Source: Planctomycetota bacterium
GTDB lineage: Bacteria; Planctomycetota; Planctomycetia; Gemmatales; Gemmataceae
DNA length: 48,281 nucleotides
NCBI GenBank assembly: GCA_017306025.1
Contig: JAFKJJ010000542.1
Coordinates: 1 to 48,281, forward strand
Direction: 5' to 3'
Shown here: one piece after another, positions 23,423 through 31,907 of the stretch
How positions within the stretch are numbered: the first letter of the stretch is position 1
Layout: each line of letters starts with the position of its first letter
Notes under the pieces: generated by a model
Databases searched by the model: none
What the model saw: the letters and a program-made list of their open reading frames with translations, nothing else
Told to the model about the DNA's origin: nothing
Made by a program: the position numbers and the translations under genes

Positions 23423-24676
23423 ATGTTCCGAGCGTTTGTCGCATTCGCTGTGCTCTTCGGCCTCCTGGCTCCCGTAACGGCCGCCCCGCCGCGGACGAAG
23501 GCCGACCCGGACCCGAAGTCGCTCCGGGTCCCGGCCGAAGAGCTGTCGAAGGCCCGCGAACTCGTTCAGAAGCTCGGCAGCGAGGCGTTCCACGAGCGCG
23601 AGACGGCCGAGCGCGACCTCGCCGCGATGGGCCGGTTCGCCCGGCTCGCCCTGCTCGACGGCGTCAACCTCGACCCGGACCCCGAGGTCCGCGCCCGCTG
23701 CCGGCTGCTCCTGCCGCGGGCCAACGCCGAGGAACTCAGCGCCCGGCTCGACGCGTTCCTGGCCGACACCGAGGGGAAGTTCGACCACGACCTGCCCGGC
23801 TGGCACAAGCTCCGGGCCGTGGTCCGGGGCGAATGGGAGATTCTCGGCCACACCTTCGCCGCCCGGCCGACCGCCGACCGGGCCGCCCGCGAACTCTTCA
23901 TCGAGTTCATCAAGACCCCCGGCGGTAAAAAGCTGCTCACCGCCCTCGGCGGCCCGCCCGGCGAACTCGGACAACTGGTCGCGGCCCGCAAGACGGAACT
24001 GTACCAGATGAAGTACCCCCGGGGCTCCGGCGGGACGCCCCGCAACCCCACGGTCACCGAGGTCGCGGTCGTGGTGTTCGCCGAATCGCAGGTCCACTCG
24101 CGCAGCGTGCCGCGGTCCTCGCCCCTCACCACCGTGCTGACCACCTCCGGCATCCAGGGCGCCCTCCAGGGCGGCGACGAGCGGGCGGCGGCGCTGCGGG
24201 CCGTGATGAACGCCTGGTTCGACTCGCGCGTGGACGCGCCCGACCTGTACTCGGCCCTCGCGCTGGCGAACAACCTGAAGAACGACGAGGCGGCCGGGCG
24301 GCTCGCCGGGCGCATTCTGAACACCGCCGGCATTCAGGGCTACTACAAGGGCCAGGCGCTGATGACCCTCGTGCGGCTCAAGGACGCCGACCACCTGGCG
24401 GCCATCGAGAAGTCGTTCACCGACAGCACGGCGCTGACCACGACGGTCAAGATCGTCAACGGAATGCAGGTGCGGCAGACGATCGAGGTGCGGGACGCGG
24501 CGCTGGCCGCGGCGCTGGTCCTCACCGGCCAGAACCCCGAGGACTACGGGTTCGATGCGTTTCCGAAGGGCGGCCCGCCCGGCGCCAACTTCTCCTACGC
24601 GTGGGCCAAGATCCACGAGGACAAGCGGAAAGAGGCCTTCGAGAAGTGGGGCGCGTGGCGGGAAAGGAATCCGTGA
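23423..24676 (+). CDS. Secreted planctomycete protein, first of two tandem paralogues
   Basis: 417 residues from ATG 23423, with GAGGGGA upstream and a clear signal peptide (MFRAFVAFAVLFGLLAPVTA). The mature N-terminus PAEELSKARELVQKLGSEAF and PDPEVRARCRLLLPRA resembles HEAT/armadillo-type helical repeats. It is followed by FLADTEGKFDHDLPGWHKLR and a long helical C-terminal half ending EDYGFDAFPKGG. The gene at 24826-26205 shares this plan. Proteins of this kind in Gemmata have no experimentally known role; a periplasmic scaffold is an inference. Confidence 0.8.
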   Translation: MFRAFVAFAVLFGLLAPVTAAPPRTKADPDPKSLRVPAEELSKARELVQKLGSEAFHERETAERDLAAMGRFARLALLDGVNLDPDPEVRARCRLLLPRANAEELSARLDAFLADTEGKFDHDLPGWHKLRAVVRGEWEILGHTFAARPTADRAARELFIEFIKTPGGKKLLTALGGPPGELGQLVAARKTELYQMKYPRGSGGTPRNPTVTEVAVVVFAESQVHSRSVPRSSPLTTVLTTSGIQGALQGGDERAAALRAVMNAWFDSRVDAPDLYSALALANNLKNDEAAGRLAGRILNTAGIQGYYKGQALMTLVRLKDADHLAAIEKSFTDSTALTTTVKIVNGMQVRQTIEVRDAALAAALVLTGQNPEDYGFDAFPKGGPPGANFSYAWAKIHEDKRKEAFEKWGAWRERNP

Positions 24677-24825
24677 GCGGACGGCCCGCGTCTCTCCTGT
24701 AACGGCCCCGCGCCGCGCCCCCGGATTATGGTTGGCGCGGCCCGCGCGGTAGTCCATCCTTAGAGAAGCACCAGCCCGCGCCAGAGGATCGGGCGCGGCT
24801 CGTCAGGCAACGCCGGGGACAACCA

Positions 24826-26205
24826 ATGAGTCGGATCAAGGCGGTTCTGCTGCTGTGCGGGGCGCTCCTCGCGGTCCCGGCGCTCGGCGCCTCCCCGGAC
24901 CCGAAGGACCTCGCCGTTTCGCCGGAAGAACTGTCGAAGGCCCGCGACCTCGTCCGCCGACTCGGCAGCGAGTTCTACCGCGAGCGCGAGGACGCGCAGG
25001 CGGCACTCACCAAAATGGGCCGGGCCGCCCGTCAGGCGCTCGTCGAAGGCGCCGGCTCCGACCCCGATCCCGAAATCCGACAGCGGTGCGCCAGGCTGCT
25101 GCCCCGGGCGTCGTCGGACGACCTGAAGGCCCGCATCGACACGTTCCTGGCCGACACCGAGGGGAAGTACGACCACGACCTGCCCGGCCTCAAGACGTTC
25201 CGCAAGAGCGTCGGCTCGACCGAGAAGGCCCGCGCCCTCTACGTCGAGATCCTGAAGTCGCCCTACAACCTCGACATGTTCGCCGCGATAGACCGGGGCG
25301 AGAACGAGGGCGGCCGGGCCATCTCCGACCGCCGCACCGCGATGTGGAACGACCTCCAGCAGCGCCCGGCGTTCAACGGCCGGCCGTTCGTGCCGCGCCA
25401 GCCGTCGCTGCCGGACATCGCCGCGCTCCTGTTCGCCGAGACGATCGTGCCGTCCGACCACATCCCCAAGACCGGGATCTGGACGTGGGTGAACGGCGCC
25501 CAGTTCGTCCAGCAGAACGCGTCGATGCAGGCCATCAACGGCGGGTCCGTGCCCCACGCCGACATCTACAAGGAGATCGTCGCCCGGTGGCTCGCCACCC
25601 GCACCGACCCCCAGGAACTGACCAACCTCGCCTACCAGTTGGGGAACACCAACCTGCGACAGTTCAAGGAGTCGCACCTGTTGCTGCGCCGCGTCGTCCT
25701 GACGGACGGGGTGCAGGGATACGCGAAGGGGCAGGCGCTGAACTCGCTGCTACAGAACCGCGTGAAGGAGGAACTGCCGTTCCTCCGCGCGATCCTGAAG
25801 AACCAGTTGCGGGTCGGCGACTACCCCGGCGTGCTGCCGGACAAGAAGAACCCGGACACGATCATCTCGCTCAACAACGACCAGCTCATCCAACAGGTGT
25901 GGTTCAACCGGCCCACCGGGCAGGCGGAAATGCACTCGTGCCTGATGAAAGACGTGGCGCTGGCGTACCTCATTGTTCAGGGCGGCGGGAAGCTACAGGA
26001 CTACGGGTTCGAGACCCCGCAGGGCGCGATCAACACGAACCAGCTCGGGTTCGGGCAGTACGCGTTCACGTCCGAAGAGAAGCGCACGGCCGGGTTCGTG
26101 AAGTACGGGTGGAAGCAACTCAAGGACGCCGTCGACCCGCCGAAGGAAGCGCCGAAAGAACCGAAGCCGGAGGCGCCGATGCCGACGGTTCCCCCGCCGA
26201 AGTGA
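24826..26205 (+). CDS. Secreted planctomycete protein, second tandem paralogue
   Basis: 459 residues from ATG 24826, opening a signal peptide (MSRIKAVLLLCGALLAVPALG). It shares with its neighbour SPEELSKARDLVRRLGSEFY, DPDPEIRQRCARLLPRA, FLADTEGKYDHDLPG, GVQGYAKGQALNSLL and LQDYGFETPQG. It has a longer central part (residues about 150-260) and a Pro/Lys/Glu-rich tail. The two genes are 149 nt apart and probably arose by duplication. A good hairpin terminator at 26224-26250 ends the unit. Confidence 0.8.
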   Translation: MSRIKAVLLLCGALLAVPALGASPDPKDLAVSPEELSKARDLVRRLGSEFYREREDAQAALTKMGRAARQALVEGAGSDPDPEIRQRCARLLPRASSDDLKARIDTFLADTEGKYDHDLPGLKTFRKSVGSTEKARALYVEILKSPYNLDMFAAIDRGENEGGRAISDRRTAMWNDLQQRPAFNGRPFVPRQPSLPDIAALLFAETIVPSDHIPKTGIWTWVNGAQFVQQNASMQAINGGSVPHADIYKEIVARWLATRTDPQELTNLAYQLGNTNLRQFKESHLLLRRVVLTDGVQGYAKGQALNSLLQNRVKEELPFLRAILKNQLRVGDYPGVLPDKKNPDTIISLNNDQLIQQVWFNRPTGQAEMHSCLMKDVALAYLIVQGGGKLQDYGFETPQGAINTNQLGFGQYAFTSEEKRTAGFVKYGWKQLKDAVDPPKEAPKEPKPEAPMPTVPPPK

Positions 26206-26223
26206 TCGCCGCGAAGATTACAG

Positions 26224-26250
26224 ACGGCCGCCCAGAAGGGCGGCCGTTTT
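26224..26250 (+). terminator. Rho-independent terminator
   Basis: ACGGCCGCCC (26224-26233), loop AGAA, GGGCGGCCGT (26238-26247), then a T-run. It lies 18 nt after the stop of the tandem paralogue and is the most classical terminator in the window. Confidence 0.8.
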
Positions 26251-26252
26251 CA

Positions 26253-26312
26253 TGTGGTCCGGTCGCTCCGCGACCGGTCTTCGGAACCCGGTCACGGAGC
26301 GACCGGACCACA
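26253..26312. repeat. Palindromic repeat of the TGTGGTCCGGTCGCTCC family, copy 1
   Basis: Arms of 25 nt at 26253-26277 and 26288-26312 match with one mismatch around a 10-nt loop. It lies between convergent genes. Copies 2 and 3 are at 33957-34065 and 39850-39977. Confidence 0.85.
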
Positions 26313-26321
26313 TCAAGACCG

Positions 26322-26927
26322 CTACTCCCCGCGTAACTGCGTGCTCGACACGTCCGCGCGAAAGTCCGCCTCCGTGAGCGCCACGAACAGCGGGGCGAAC
26401 TCGGCGGACAGGCCGCTCCCGTCCCACAGGCGGAACGCGCCGCCGCGGTCCACGCGCCCACCTACGACGAGCCGGCACCCGCGATCCGCAAGCTTCCGCA
26501 GCGCGGCGTCGCGTCCGACCGCGCCGCCGTAATACTTCGGGTCGATCACGCGGACGGCCGTGTCCCAGCCGAGCACGAACGCCGCGCCGGGGAACAGGTC
26601 CGCTTTCGCCCCGAAGGTCGCGGCCCGCGTGACCCACACCGGTCCGACGTCCGCGAACTGCTTCACGCGCCGTTCGACCTCGTCGCGGGGCAGTTCCGGC
26701 TTGTCCGCGTTGACCACGCTCAACTCGAAATGGACGTCGGCGCCGAGCCGGACCGCGGCGGCGCGGGCCAGCGACGTGTGCCCGTGATGGAGCGGGTTAA
26801 ACGACCCGGGCAGAACCGCCTCGGGCAACGACGAACGCCCCGCCAATGCCCCACCAACGACGCAGGAAAGGATCTCCGGTGTCTGAGGGCCGGCGGTGTT
26901 CGTTGCTGCGCTGTCTTCCTTCGTCAT
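26322..26927 (-). CDS. NadD-like nucleotidyltransferase of uncertain substrate
   Basis: 201 residues from ATG 26927, which overlaps the TAA of the S9 peptidase gene by one base (TAATG), so the two are probably translationally coupled. The nucleotidyltransferase signature is PGSFNPLHHGHTSLARAAA (HxGH type, about 43-61), and the C-terminus has a TQLRGE end recalling the ISSTxIR motif. FVLGWDTAVRVIDPKYYGG corresponds to the central NadD region. Nicotinate-mononucleotide adenylyltransferase is the nearest family, but the N-terminal 40 residues (MTKEDSAATNTAGPQTPE onward) are extra and the substrate pocket cannot be judged by eye. Confidence 0.78.
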   Translation of the reverse strand: MTKEDSAATNTAGPQTPEILSCVVGGALAGRSSLPEAVLPGSFNPLHHGHTSLARAAAVRLGADVHFELSVVNADKPELPRDEVERRVKQFADVGPVWVTRAATFGAKADLFPGAAFVLGWDTAVRVIDPKYYGGAVGRDAALRKLADRGCRLVVGGRVDRGGAFRLWDGSGLSAEFAPLFVALTEADFRADVSSTQLRGE

Positions 26928-29032
26928 TACCGCGCCCGAGGTTCGACGCCCAACAGGTGCTTCACGAAGAAGTCCATGCGCCGACGGTTGCCGTAGGGCG
27001 ACTCGGCCGCGCCGTGCCCGGCGCCCGGTACGACGAGCAGGTCGAAGTCCTTGTCCGCTTTGATGAGCGCGTTCGCCACCTGCATCGTGCTCGCCGGGAC
27101 GACGTTGCGGTCGAGTTCGCCAACCACGAGCATCAGTTTGCCCCGGAGCTTGTGCGCCTGGGTCACGTTCGACTGCTCCGCGTAGTGCGGGCCGACCGGC
27201 CACGACATCCACAACTCGTTCCACCAGACCTTGTCCATACGGTTGTCGTGACACCCGCAGTCGCTCACCGCGACCGTGTAGAAGTCGCCGAAGGCGAGCA
27301 GCGCCCGCGTCGAACTCTGCCCGCCCGCGCTCCCACCGTAGATGCCGACGCCCTTCGAAATGTCCATCTCCTTGTGTTTCTCCGCGGCGGCCTTGATCCA
27401 GAGGATGCGGTCCGGAAAGCCGCTGTCGCCGAGATTCTTCCAGCACACGTCGTGGAACGCCTTCGAGCGCCAGTTGGTGCCCATCCCGTCGATCCGCACG
27501 ACGATGAAGCCGAGTTCGGCCATGCGCTGTTCGCCGGGCGCGGCGGTGAACGACTTGCGGACGTGGTGGTCGTGCGGCCCGGCGTAAATGTGCTCGACCA
27601 CCGGGTACCGCTTCGACGGGTCGAAGTTCGACGGCCGCACGATGTAGCCGTGGATGTCGGTGGCGCCGTCGCGGCCCTTTGCGACGAACCGTTCCGGGTA
27701 TCGCCAGCCGGTCTTCAACAGCTCGCTCGCCCCGGCCCGCTCCAGATCGCACACCTTCTTGCCGTCGGAGTTCCGGCGCAGCTCCGTCACCGGCGGCAGG
27801 TCCACGCGCGAGTACGTCGCGATCAGGAACCGCCCGTCCGGCGAGTGCTCGACGGTGTGCGTGCCGTCCGCTTCCGTGAGCGTCGTGAGTCCGGTGCCGT
27901 CGAACTTCACGCGGCAGTGGTGAACGTGGTACGGGTCCTGTCCGTCGTGAACGCCGAGCGCGCGGAACCCGATCTCGCGGCGCTTCTCGTTCACCCGGTC
28001 GACGCCGCGCACCACCCACGGGCCGCTCGTGACGGCCGTCGCCCGCCCGGTGGCGAGGTCCACGAGGTACAGGTGGTTCCAGCCGCTCCGCTCGCTCATC
28101 CAGAGCACCTCGTTGGTGTTGGTGAGGTAGTGGAGGTAGAGCTTGCCGTAATAGTCAAAAAACGTCTTGCACTCCTCGTTGATGACGGCCGCGACGCGCC
28201 CCGTTTCGGCCTCGATGGCGAGCAGGCGCATCACCGCGTGCCCGCGCTGGTTGTAGAGGAAGTAGAACCACCTCCCGTCACGGCTCCAGCGCTCGTGGGT
28301 GACGCTCCAGGGGTTCGGGAACAGCTCGTCCGAGACGGAGACCTCTTCCTTTTTGTCGACGTCGAACAGGTGCGGCTTCGGCAGCGGGATCGGGTCGCCG
28401 GGCTTGAGGTAGTGGAAGCTCGACGTGACCGGCTGGAGCTGGTCGCGGGGCGACGACTCGACGAGGGTGACCCGGCGGTCACCGCCGGCCTTCGTCTTGA
28501 TCGCGACGAGACGGTTGGAGTTCGGCGACCAGAAGACGCGGTCGTAAGAGTCGCTCGCGTTGCCGTCCTTGCTGAGTTGCGCCTCGTCCTTCGTCTTCCG
28601 ATCGCGCAGCCACACGTTGTAGTCCTGAATGAACGCCGCCCACCGGCCGTCGGGCGAGTCGGTGCCGCGCCGGCCCGGCTGCGCCGCGCACGCATCCTCG
28701 GCGTCCCCTTCGCCGCCTTCTTCCGGGGCGCCGCGCCCCTTCTTGTTGGGCTCGTTCGGCACGACCGGCTTCGCGTCCTTGGGCAGCTTGTCCTCGGTGA
28801 CGACCTCGCGCGTGCCCTTCACGGCGTCGACCAGCACGAACTCCTTCTTCGCGTTCTTGTACCAGAACCGGTCGCCGTCCGCCGTCCAGTTCGCCTCGAC
28901 CTTGGCTGAAGTGACCTTGCTCGCGGTCCACTTATTAACGCTATTGGCGCGCGCGTAGTCCTCCCGGGTGCCCTGTGCCGCGGCCACCGGAGCGAGGAGC
29001 AAGAGGGCGAACGGGACGATCGACCGGCGCAT
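26927..29032 (-). CDS. S9 family prolyl oligopeptidase / dipeptidyl peptidase IV-type
   Basis: 701 residues with signal peptide (MRRSIVPFALLLLAPVAAAQG). The first two thirds form the DPPIV N-terminal beta-propeller (VFWSPNSNRLVAIKTK, WSRDGRWFYFLYNQRGH, HSPDGRFLIATYS). The C-terminal alpha/beta hydrolase has GIYGGSAGGQSS (Ser568), GELDRNVVP (Asp641) and VPGAGHGAA (His673). It should cleave short peptides in the periplasm, possibly after proline. A Lys/Gly/Glu loop (NEPNKKGRGAPEEGGEGDAE) is inserted in an early propeller blade and is unusual. It follows argG after a hairpin-filled gap. Confidence 0.92.
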   Translation of the reverse strand: MRRSIVPFALLLLAPVAAAQGTREDYARANSVNKWTASKVTSAKVEANWTADGDRFWYKNAKKEFVLVDAVKGTREVVTEDKLPKDAKPVVPNEPNKKGRGAPEEGGEGDAEDACAAQPGRRGTDSPDGRWAAFIQDYNVWLRDRKTKDEAQLSKDGNASDSYDRVFWSPNSNRLVAIKTKAGGDRRVTLVESSPRDQLQPVTSSFHYLKPGDPIPLPKPHLFDVDKKEEVSVSDELFPNPWSVTHERWSRDGRWFYFLYNQRGHAVMRLLAIEAETGRVAAVINEECKTFFDYYGKLYLHYLTNTNEVLWMSERSGWNHLYLVDLATGRATAVTSGPWVVRGVDRVNEKRREIGFRALGVHDGQDPYHVHHCRVKFDGTGLTTLTEADGTHTVEHSPDGRFLIATYSRVDLPPVTELRRNSDGKKVCDLERAGASELLKTGWRYPERFVAKGRDGATDIHGYIVRPSNFDPSKRYPVVEHIYAGPHDHHVRKSFTAAPGEQRMAELGFIVVRIDGMGTNWRSKAFHDVCWKNLGDSGFPDRILWIKAAAEKHKEMDISKGVGIYGGSAGGQSSTRALLAFGDFYTVAVSDCGCHDNRMDKVWWNELWMSWPVGPHYAEQSNVTQAHKLRGKLMLVVGELDRNVVPASTMQVANALIKADKDFDLLVVPGAGHGAAESPYGNRRRMDFFVKHLLGVEPRAR

Positions 29033-29056
29033 GGTGAAACACTCCGGTGAAGTTCT

Positions 29057-29125
29057 GGTGAACCCCGCAAGGGCGGCGGGTGGCGCGTCAAGTCAGCACC
29101 ACCCGCCGCCCTTGCGGGATTCACC
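29057..29125. repeat. Strong hairpin between argG and the S9 peptidase gene
   Basis: Arms of 27 nt at 29057-29083 and 29099-29125 pair with one mismatch around a 15-nt loop. It lies 23 nt after the argG stop and 25 nt before the peptidase start, both on the minus strand. It may end argG transcripts or tune read-through into the peptidase. Confidence 0.75.
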
Positions 29126-29147
29126 TGCCAACAACCCCTGTCCGCAC

Positions 29148-30404
29148 TCACTTCGCCCACGTCGGGGCGACCACTTGACCGTTCGCGGCCAGCGCCCGGG
29201 CGCTGACCTGCAGCACGCGCAAGAATCCCTCGCTGTCCGCGTGGTCGAACGAGCCGATCGCCTCCATGCTGGCGTTCGCCTCCGAGTACATCTGGTGCGG
29301 CACGTCCTCCGCCGCCTCGAACTCCGCGCGGCCCTTGTACAGCTTCAGCTTGATGGTGCCCGTCGCGATCGCGTTAATCGGCGCGAGCGCCGAGCGGGCC
29401 ATGTGCGTGGCGAGGTCGAAGCCGTAACCCTGGTAGATCTGCTTGGCGACGAACAGAGACAGTTGGTCGAACAGCTCGCGGCCGCGGCGGTCGAGCACCA
29501 GTTGTAGGAGGTAGGCGTAGGCGGTGCCCAGCAGTTCCATCCCCGGGGCCTCGTACACGCCGCGGCTCTTGATGCCCACGAAGCGGTTTTCGACGAGGTG
29601 CGTGCAGATGCCGACCGCGTGCTTGCCGCCGAGGGCGTTCGCGGCCCGGATCGCCTCGAACGCGGTCGTCTTCTTCCCGTTGAACGCGACTGGCCGTCCC
29701 TGCTCGAACCGCACGCTGACCGTTTCCGGCGCGTCGGGCGCGTCCTTCGGGAGCACGCCCATGCCCGGCGTCACGAACCACGGGTCGGTGGTCAGATGTT
29801 CGAGCTTGCCGGCCTCGTGGGTGAGCCCCAGCAGATTCGCGTCGGTGGAGTAGGGCGCGTTCTTGCTCGCCTTGATGGGCAACTTGTACCCGTTGCAGTA
29901 GTCGATCATTTCCGAACGGCCGGGGAACTTCTTGAGGAACTCCCGGTCGCGCCACGGGGCGTACACCGTGAACTCCGGCGCCAGCATGTTCGTGCAGAGC
30001 TGGAACCGCACCTGATCGTTCCCGCGGCCGGTCGCGCCGTGCGACAGCACCCTCGCGCCGCGCTTCTTCATCTCCGCGACCATCCCGGCGACGATCACGT
30101 GCCGGCCGATGCCGGTCGTGTTCCAGTACGCGCCCTCGTACTTCGCCTGAAACTGGATCACCTCGACGCCGCTCTCGGCGATCATGTCGTGGAGCGGGAT
30201 CGCGACGTAATCCGCGGCGCCGCAGGCCCGCATCCGCGTCTCGATCTCGTCGAAGTTGGACTCGTCCGGCTGTGCGATGTCGGCCGTAAAACAGACGACC
30301 TTCACGCCGTTCTCGGTGAGCCACTTGGTGACGGTGCAGGAGTCGAGGCCGCCGCTGGCGGCGAACGCGACGGTCTGGCCCTTCAGGTCGGCAACGGTGG
30401 TCAT
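29148..30404 (-). CDS. argG: Argininosuccinate synthase ArgG
   Basis: 418 residues from ATG 30404 (MTTVADLKGQTVAFAASGG); longer in-frame starts run into the divergent gene's region. The ATP pyrophosphatase P-loop ASGGLDSCTVTKW, GATGRGNDQVRFQL and STDANLLGLTHEAGKLE are diagnostic. It condenses citrulline and aspartate, using ATP, to argininosuccinate in arginine synthesis. Its sequence departs from the common AYSGGLDTS start, as in the longer, E. coli-like ArgG subgroup. No other arginine gene is in the window. Confidence 0.93.
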   Translation of the reverse strand: MTTVADLKGQTVAFAASGGLDSCTVTKWLTENGVKVVCFTADIAQPDESNFDEIETRMRACGAADYVAIPLHDMIAESGVEVIQFQAKYEGAYWNTTGIGRHVIVAGMVAEMKKRGARVLSHGATGRGNDQVRFQLCTNMLAPEFTVYAPWRDREFLKKFPGRSEMIDYCNGYKLPIKASKNAPYSTDANLLGLTHEAGKLEHLTTDPWFVTPGMGVLPKDAPDAPETVSVRFEQGRPVAFNGKKTTAFEAIRAANALGGKHAVGICTHLVENRFVGIKSRGVYEAPGMELLGTAYAYLLQLVLDRRGRELFDQLSLFVAKQIYQGYGFDLATHMARSALAPINAIATGTIKLKLYKGRAEFEAAEDVPHQMYSEANASMEAIGSFDHADSEGFLRVLQVSARALAANGQVVAPTWAK

Positions 30405-30497
30405 GGTGTTCCTCGCAGGTTTGCGATGGATAGGATTACGGAACGCGGCGCGGAGTTCACAGGGCATAGCCCGTGCGCGAAGCGCGAGGGCGTTTTC

Positions 30498-30929
30498 ATG
30501 CCACCGTTCACCCGTCTCGACCTCCCCGACGCGCTCCGCGCAGAGCTGATCGCCCACGCGCGCGGGTCCGTGCCGCTCGAATGCTGCGGGCTGTTGGCCG
30601 GACACGTTACGGACGGCGCCGGAGTTGTGGCGGTGTGCTACCCGATCGAGAACACCGCCCGGAGCCCGACGGAGTACGAGACGGACCCGCGCGGGATGCT
30701 GTTCGCGTTCCGCTCGATGCGCGAGCGCGGGACCGAGCTACTCGCGATCTACCACTCGCACCCCGCGTCCGAACCGGTACCGAGTCGCCGCGACGTCGAA
30801 CGCAACACCTACGGCCAGAGCGTCGTTCACGTGATCGTCGGCTTCACGAAGACGGGACCGGACGTGCGGGCGTGGTGGCTCGCGGAGAACGGCTACCGCG
30901 AGGCCGAACTCCGCATCACGCAAATTTGA
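30498..30929 (+). CDS. M67-family (JAMM/MPN+) metallopeptidase
   Basis: 143 residues from ATG 30498. The JAMM zinc site is complete: E28 in VPLECCGLLAG, then H86-x-H88-x10-D99 in IYHSHPASEPVPSRRD. Bacterial relatives cut peptides or ubiquitin-like sulfur carriers (MoaD, ThiS, CysO-type) from targets. No ThiF, E1-like or ubiquitin-like gene lies nearby. It is divergent from argG with a 93-nt shared promoter region, and is followed after 47 nt by a VWA protein gene. Confidence 0.9.
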   Translation: MPPFTRLDLPDALRAELIAHARGSVPLECCGLLAGHVTDGAGVVAVCYPIENTARSPTEYETDPRGMLFAFRSMRERGTELLAIYHSHPASEPVPSRRDVERNTYGQSVVHVIVGFTKTGPDVRAWWLAENGYREAELRITQI

Positions 30930-30976
30930 CGGCACCCTCTTCCATTTTCCGACGGTCGTCGGTATGCCGCCGCGTC

Positions 30977-31894
30977 ATGAGGGTGCCGTCCCGCGCGAAC
31001 AGGGTTGCGTTTCGGCGAGCGGTGTGGGCCTCCGTCGCTCTCCACGCCGCCGTGGCCTGCGCACTCGTTCTGCTCTTGAGAACCGAGAAACAACTACCTA
31101 CCGAGCCCGGTATCGACACGCGCGCCACGGGTGAACCACAGGTGCGCATGTCGCTGCCCGAAGTCGCTTTCAGCATCGAACCGCCGTCACCACAGCCGAT
31201 CCCGCCCGTTCCGGAGGCCGTTCCCGTAAGGTCACCACCGAAGCCGCAGCCAGAACCGCCCGCGGTCGCGCTCCCCAACGGCCCGCTCGCGCCGGCCGTG
31301 CCGCGAACGCTTCCCCCGGAGCTGCTCCCGCTCATCCGCAAGCCCGCGCCGGCCGTCCACGCGCCCGGCGTGCCGAACCCGCCGGTCGTGGACCCGAACG
31401 TGCGCCCCGCGGGCGCGAGCGAAAGCGCGACCGACGTTACCCCCGCGATCCACGGCGCACTCAAAGCGAATCAGACGGTGGTGTACGTTGTTGATTGCTC
31501 CGGTAGCATGGGGGCCTCGGGCAAGCTCGACGCGGCCCGCGCGGCGCTCGTTTCCACGCTGAAGCAGCAACCGACCTCCGTTCGGTTCCAAATCGTCGCG
31601 TATGCTGGAACGGCGGTGCCGCTCCTCACGGGCAACGGCGCCGCACTACCCGCGAACGAGGCCAGCGTGCGTGCCGCGGCCGAACAGCTCGCGAAACTCG
31701 AAGCCCGGGGTCGGAGCAACCACCTCGAAGCCGTTCGGACCGCGCTCGCGTTCCGTCCGGACGTGGTCCTCTTGCTCACCGACGCCGACGACCTCAACGG
31801 CCCGGCGCTCCGGGCGGCCGCGCCGAAGTCGGTGCTCCTGTGCGTCGGACGGGTGACGGCCCAGAGCGTAGAGCCGCCGCGTGAACTGAAGTGA
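30977..31894 (+). CDS. Membrane-anchored von Willebrand factor A domain protein
   Basis: 305 residues from ATG 30977. One membrane segment near residues 14-35 (AVWASVALHAAVACALVLLL) is followed by a Pro-rich spacer (about 50-150, PSPQPIPPVPEAVPV and more). A VWA domain then carries the MIDAS start YVVDCSGSMGASGKLDAARA, the Thr/Ala region AYAGTAVPLL and VVLLLTDADDLN. The MIDAS DxSxS is intact, so divalent-metal ligand binding outside the membrane is likely. The partner is unknown. It lies in a probable operon between the JAMM peptidase and an unknown gene. Confidence 0.82.
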   Translation: MRVPSRANRVAFRRAVWASVALHAAVACALVLLLRTEKQLPTEPGIDTRATGEPQVRMSLPEVAFSIEPPSPQPIPPVPEAVPVRSPPKPQPEPPAVALPNGPLAPAVPRTLPPELLPLIRKPAPAVHAPGVPNPPVVDPNVRPAGASESATDVTPAIHGALKANQTVVYVVDCSGSMGASGKLDAARAALVSTLKQQPTSVRFQIVAYAGTAVPLLTGNGAALPANEASVRAAAEQLAKLEARGRSNHLEAVRTALAFRPDVVLLLTDADDLNGPALRAAAPKSVLLCVGRVTAQSVEPPRELK

Positions 31895-31907
31895 CGGAGA
31901 CCCGCAC

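Noticed and set aside
30498-30929. Ubiquitin-like (BIL/JAB-E1-E2) defence operon around the JAMM peptidase
   Set aside because: No E1/ThiF, E2 or beta-grasp gene is visible next to it.
30473-30976. Extended N-terminus for the VWA protein
   Set aside because: It is the out-of-frame shadow of the JAMM peptidase gene; the ATG at 30977 gives a normal membrane-anchor start.
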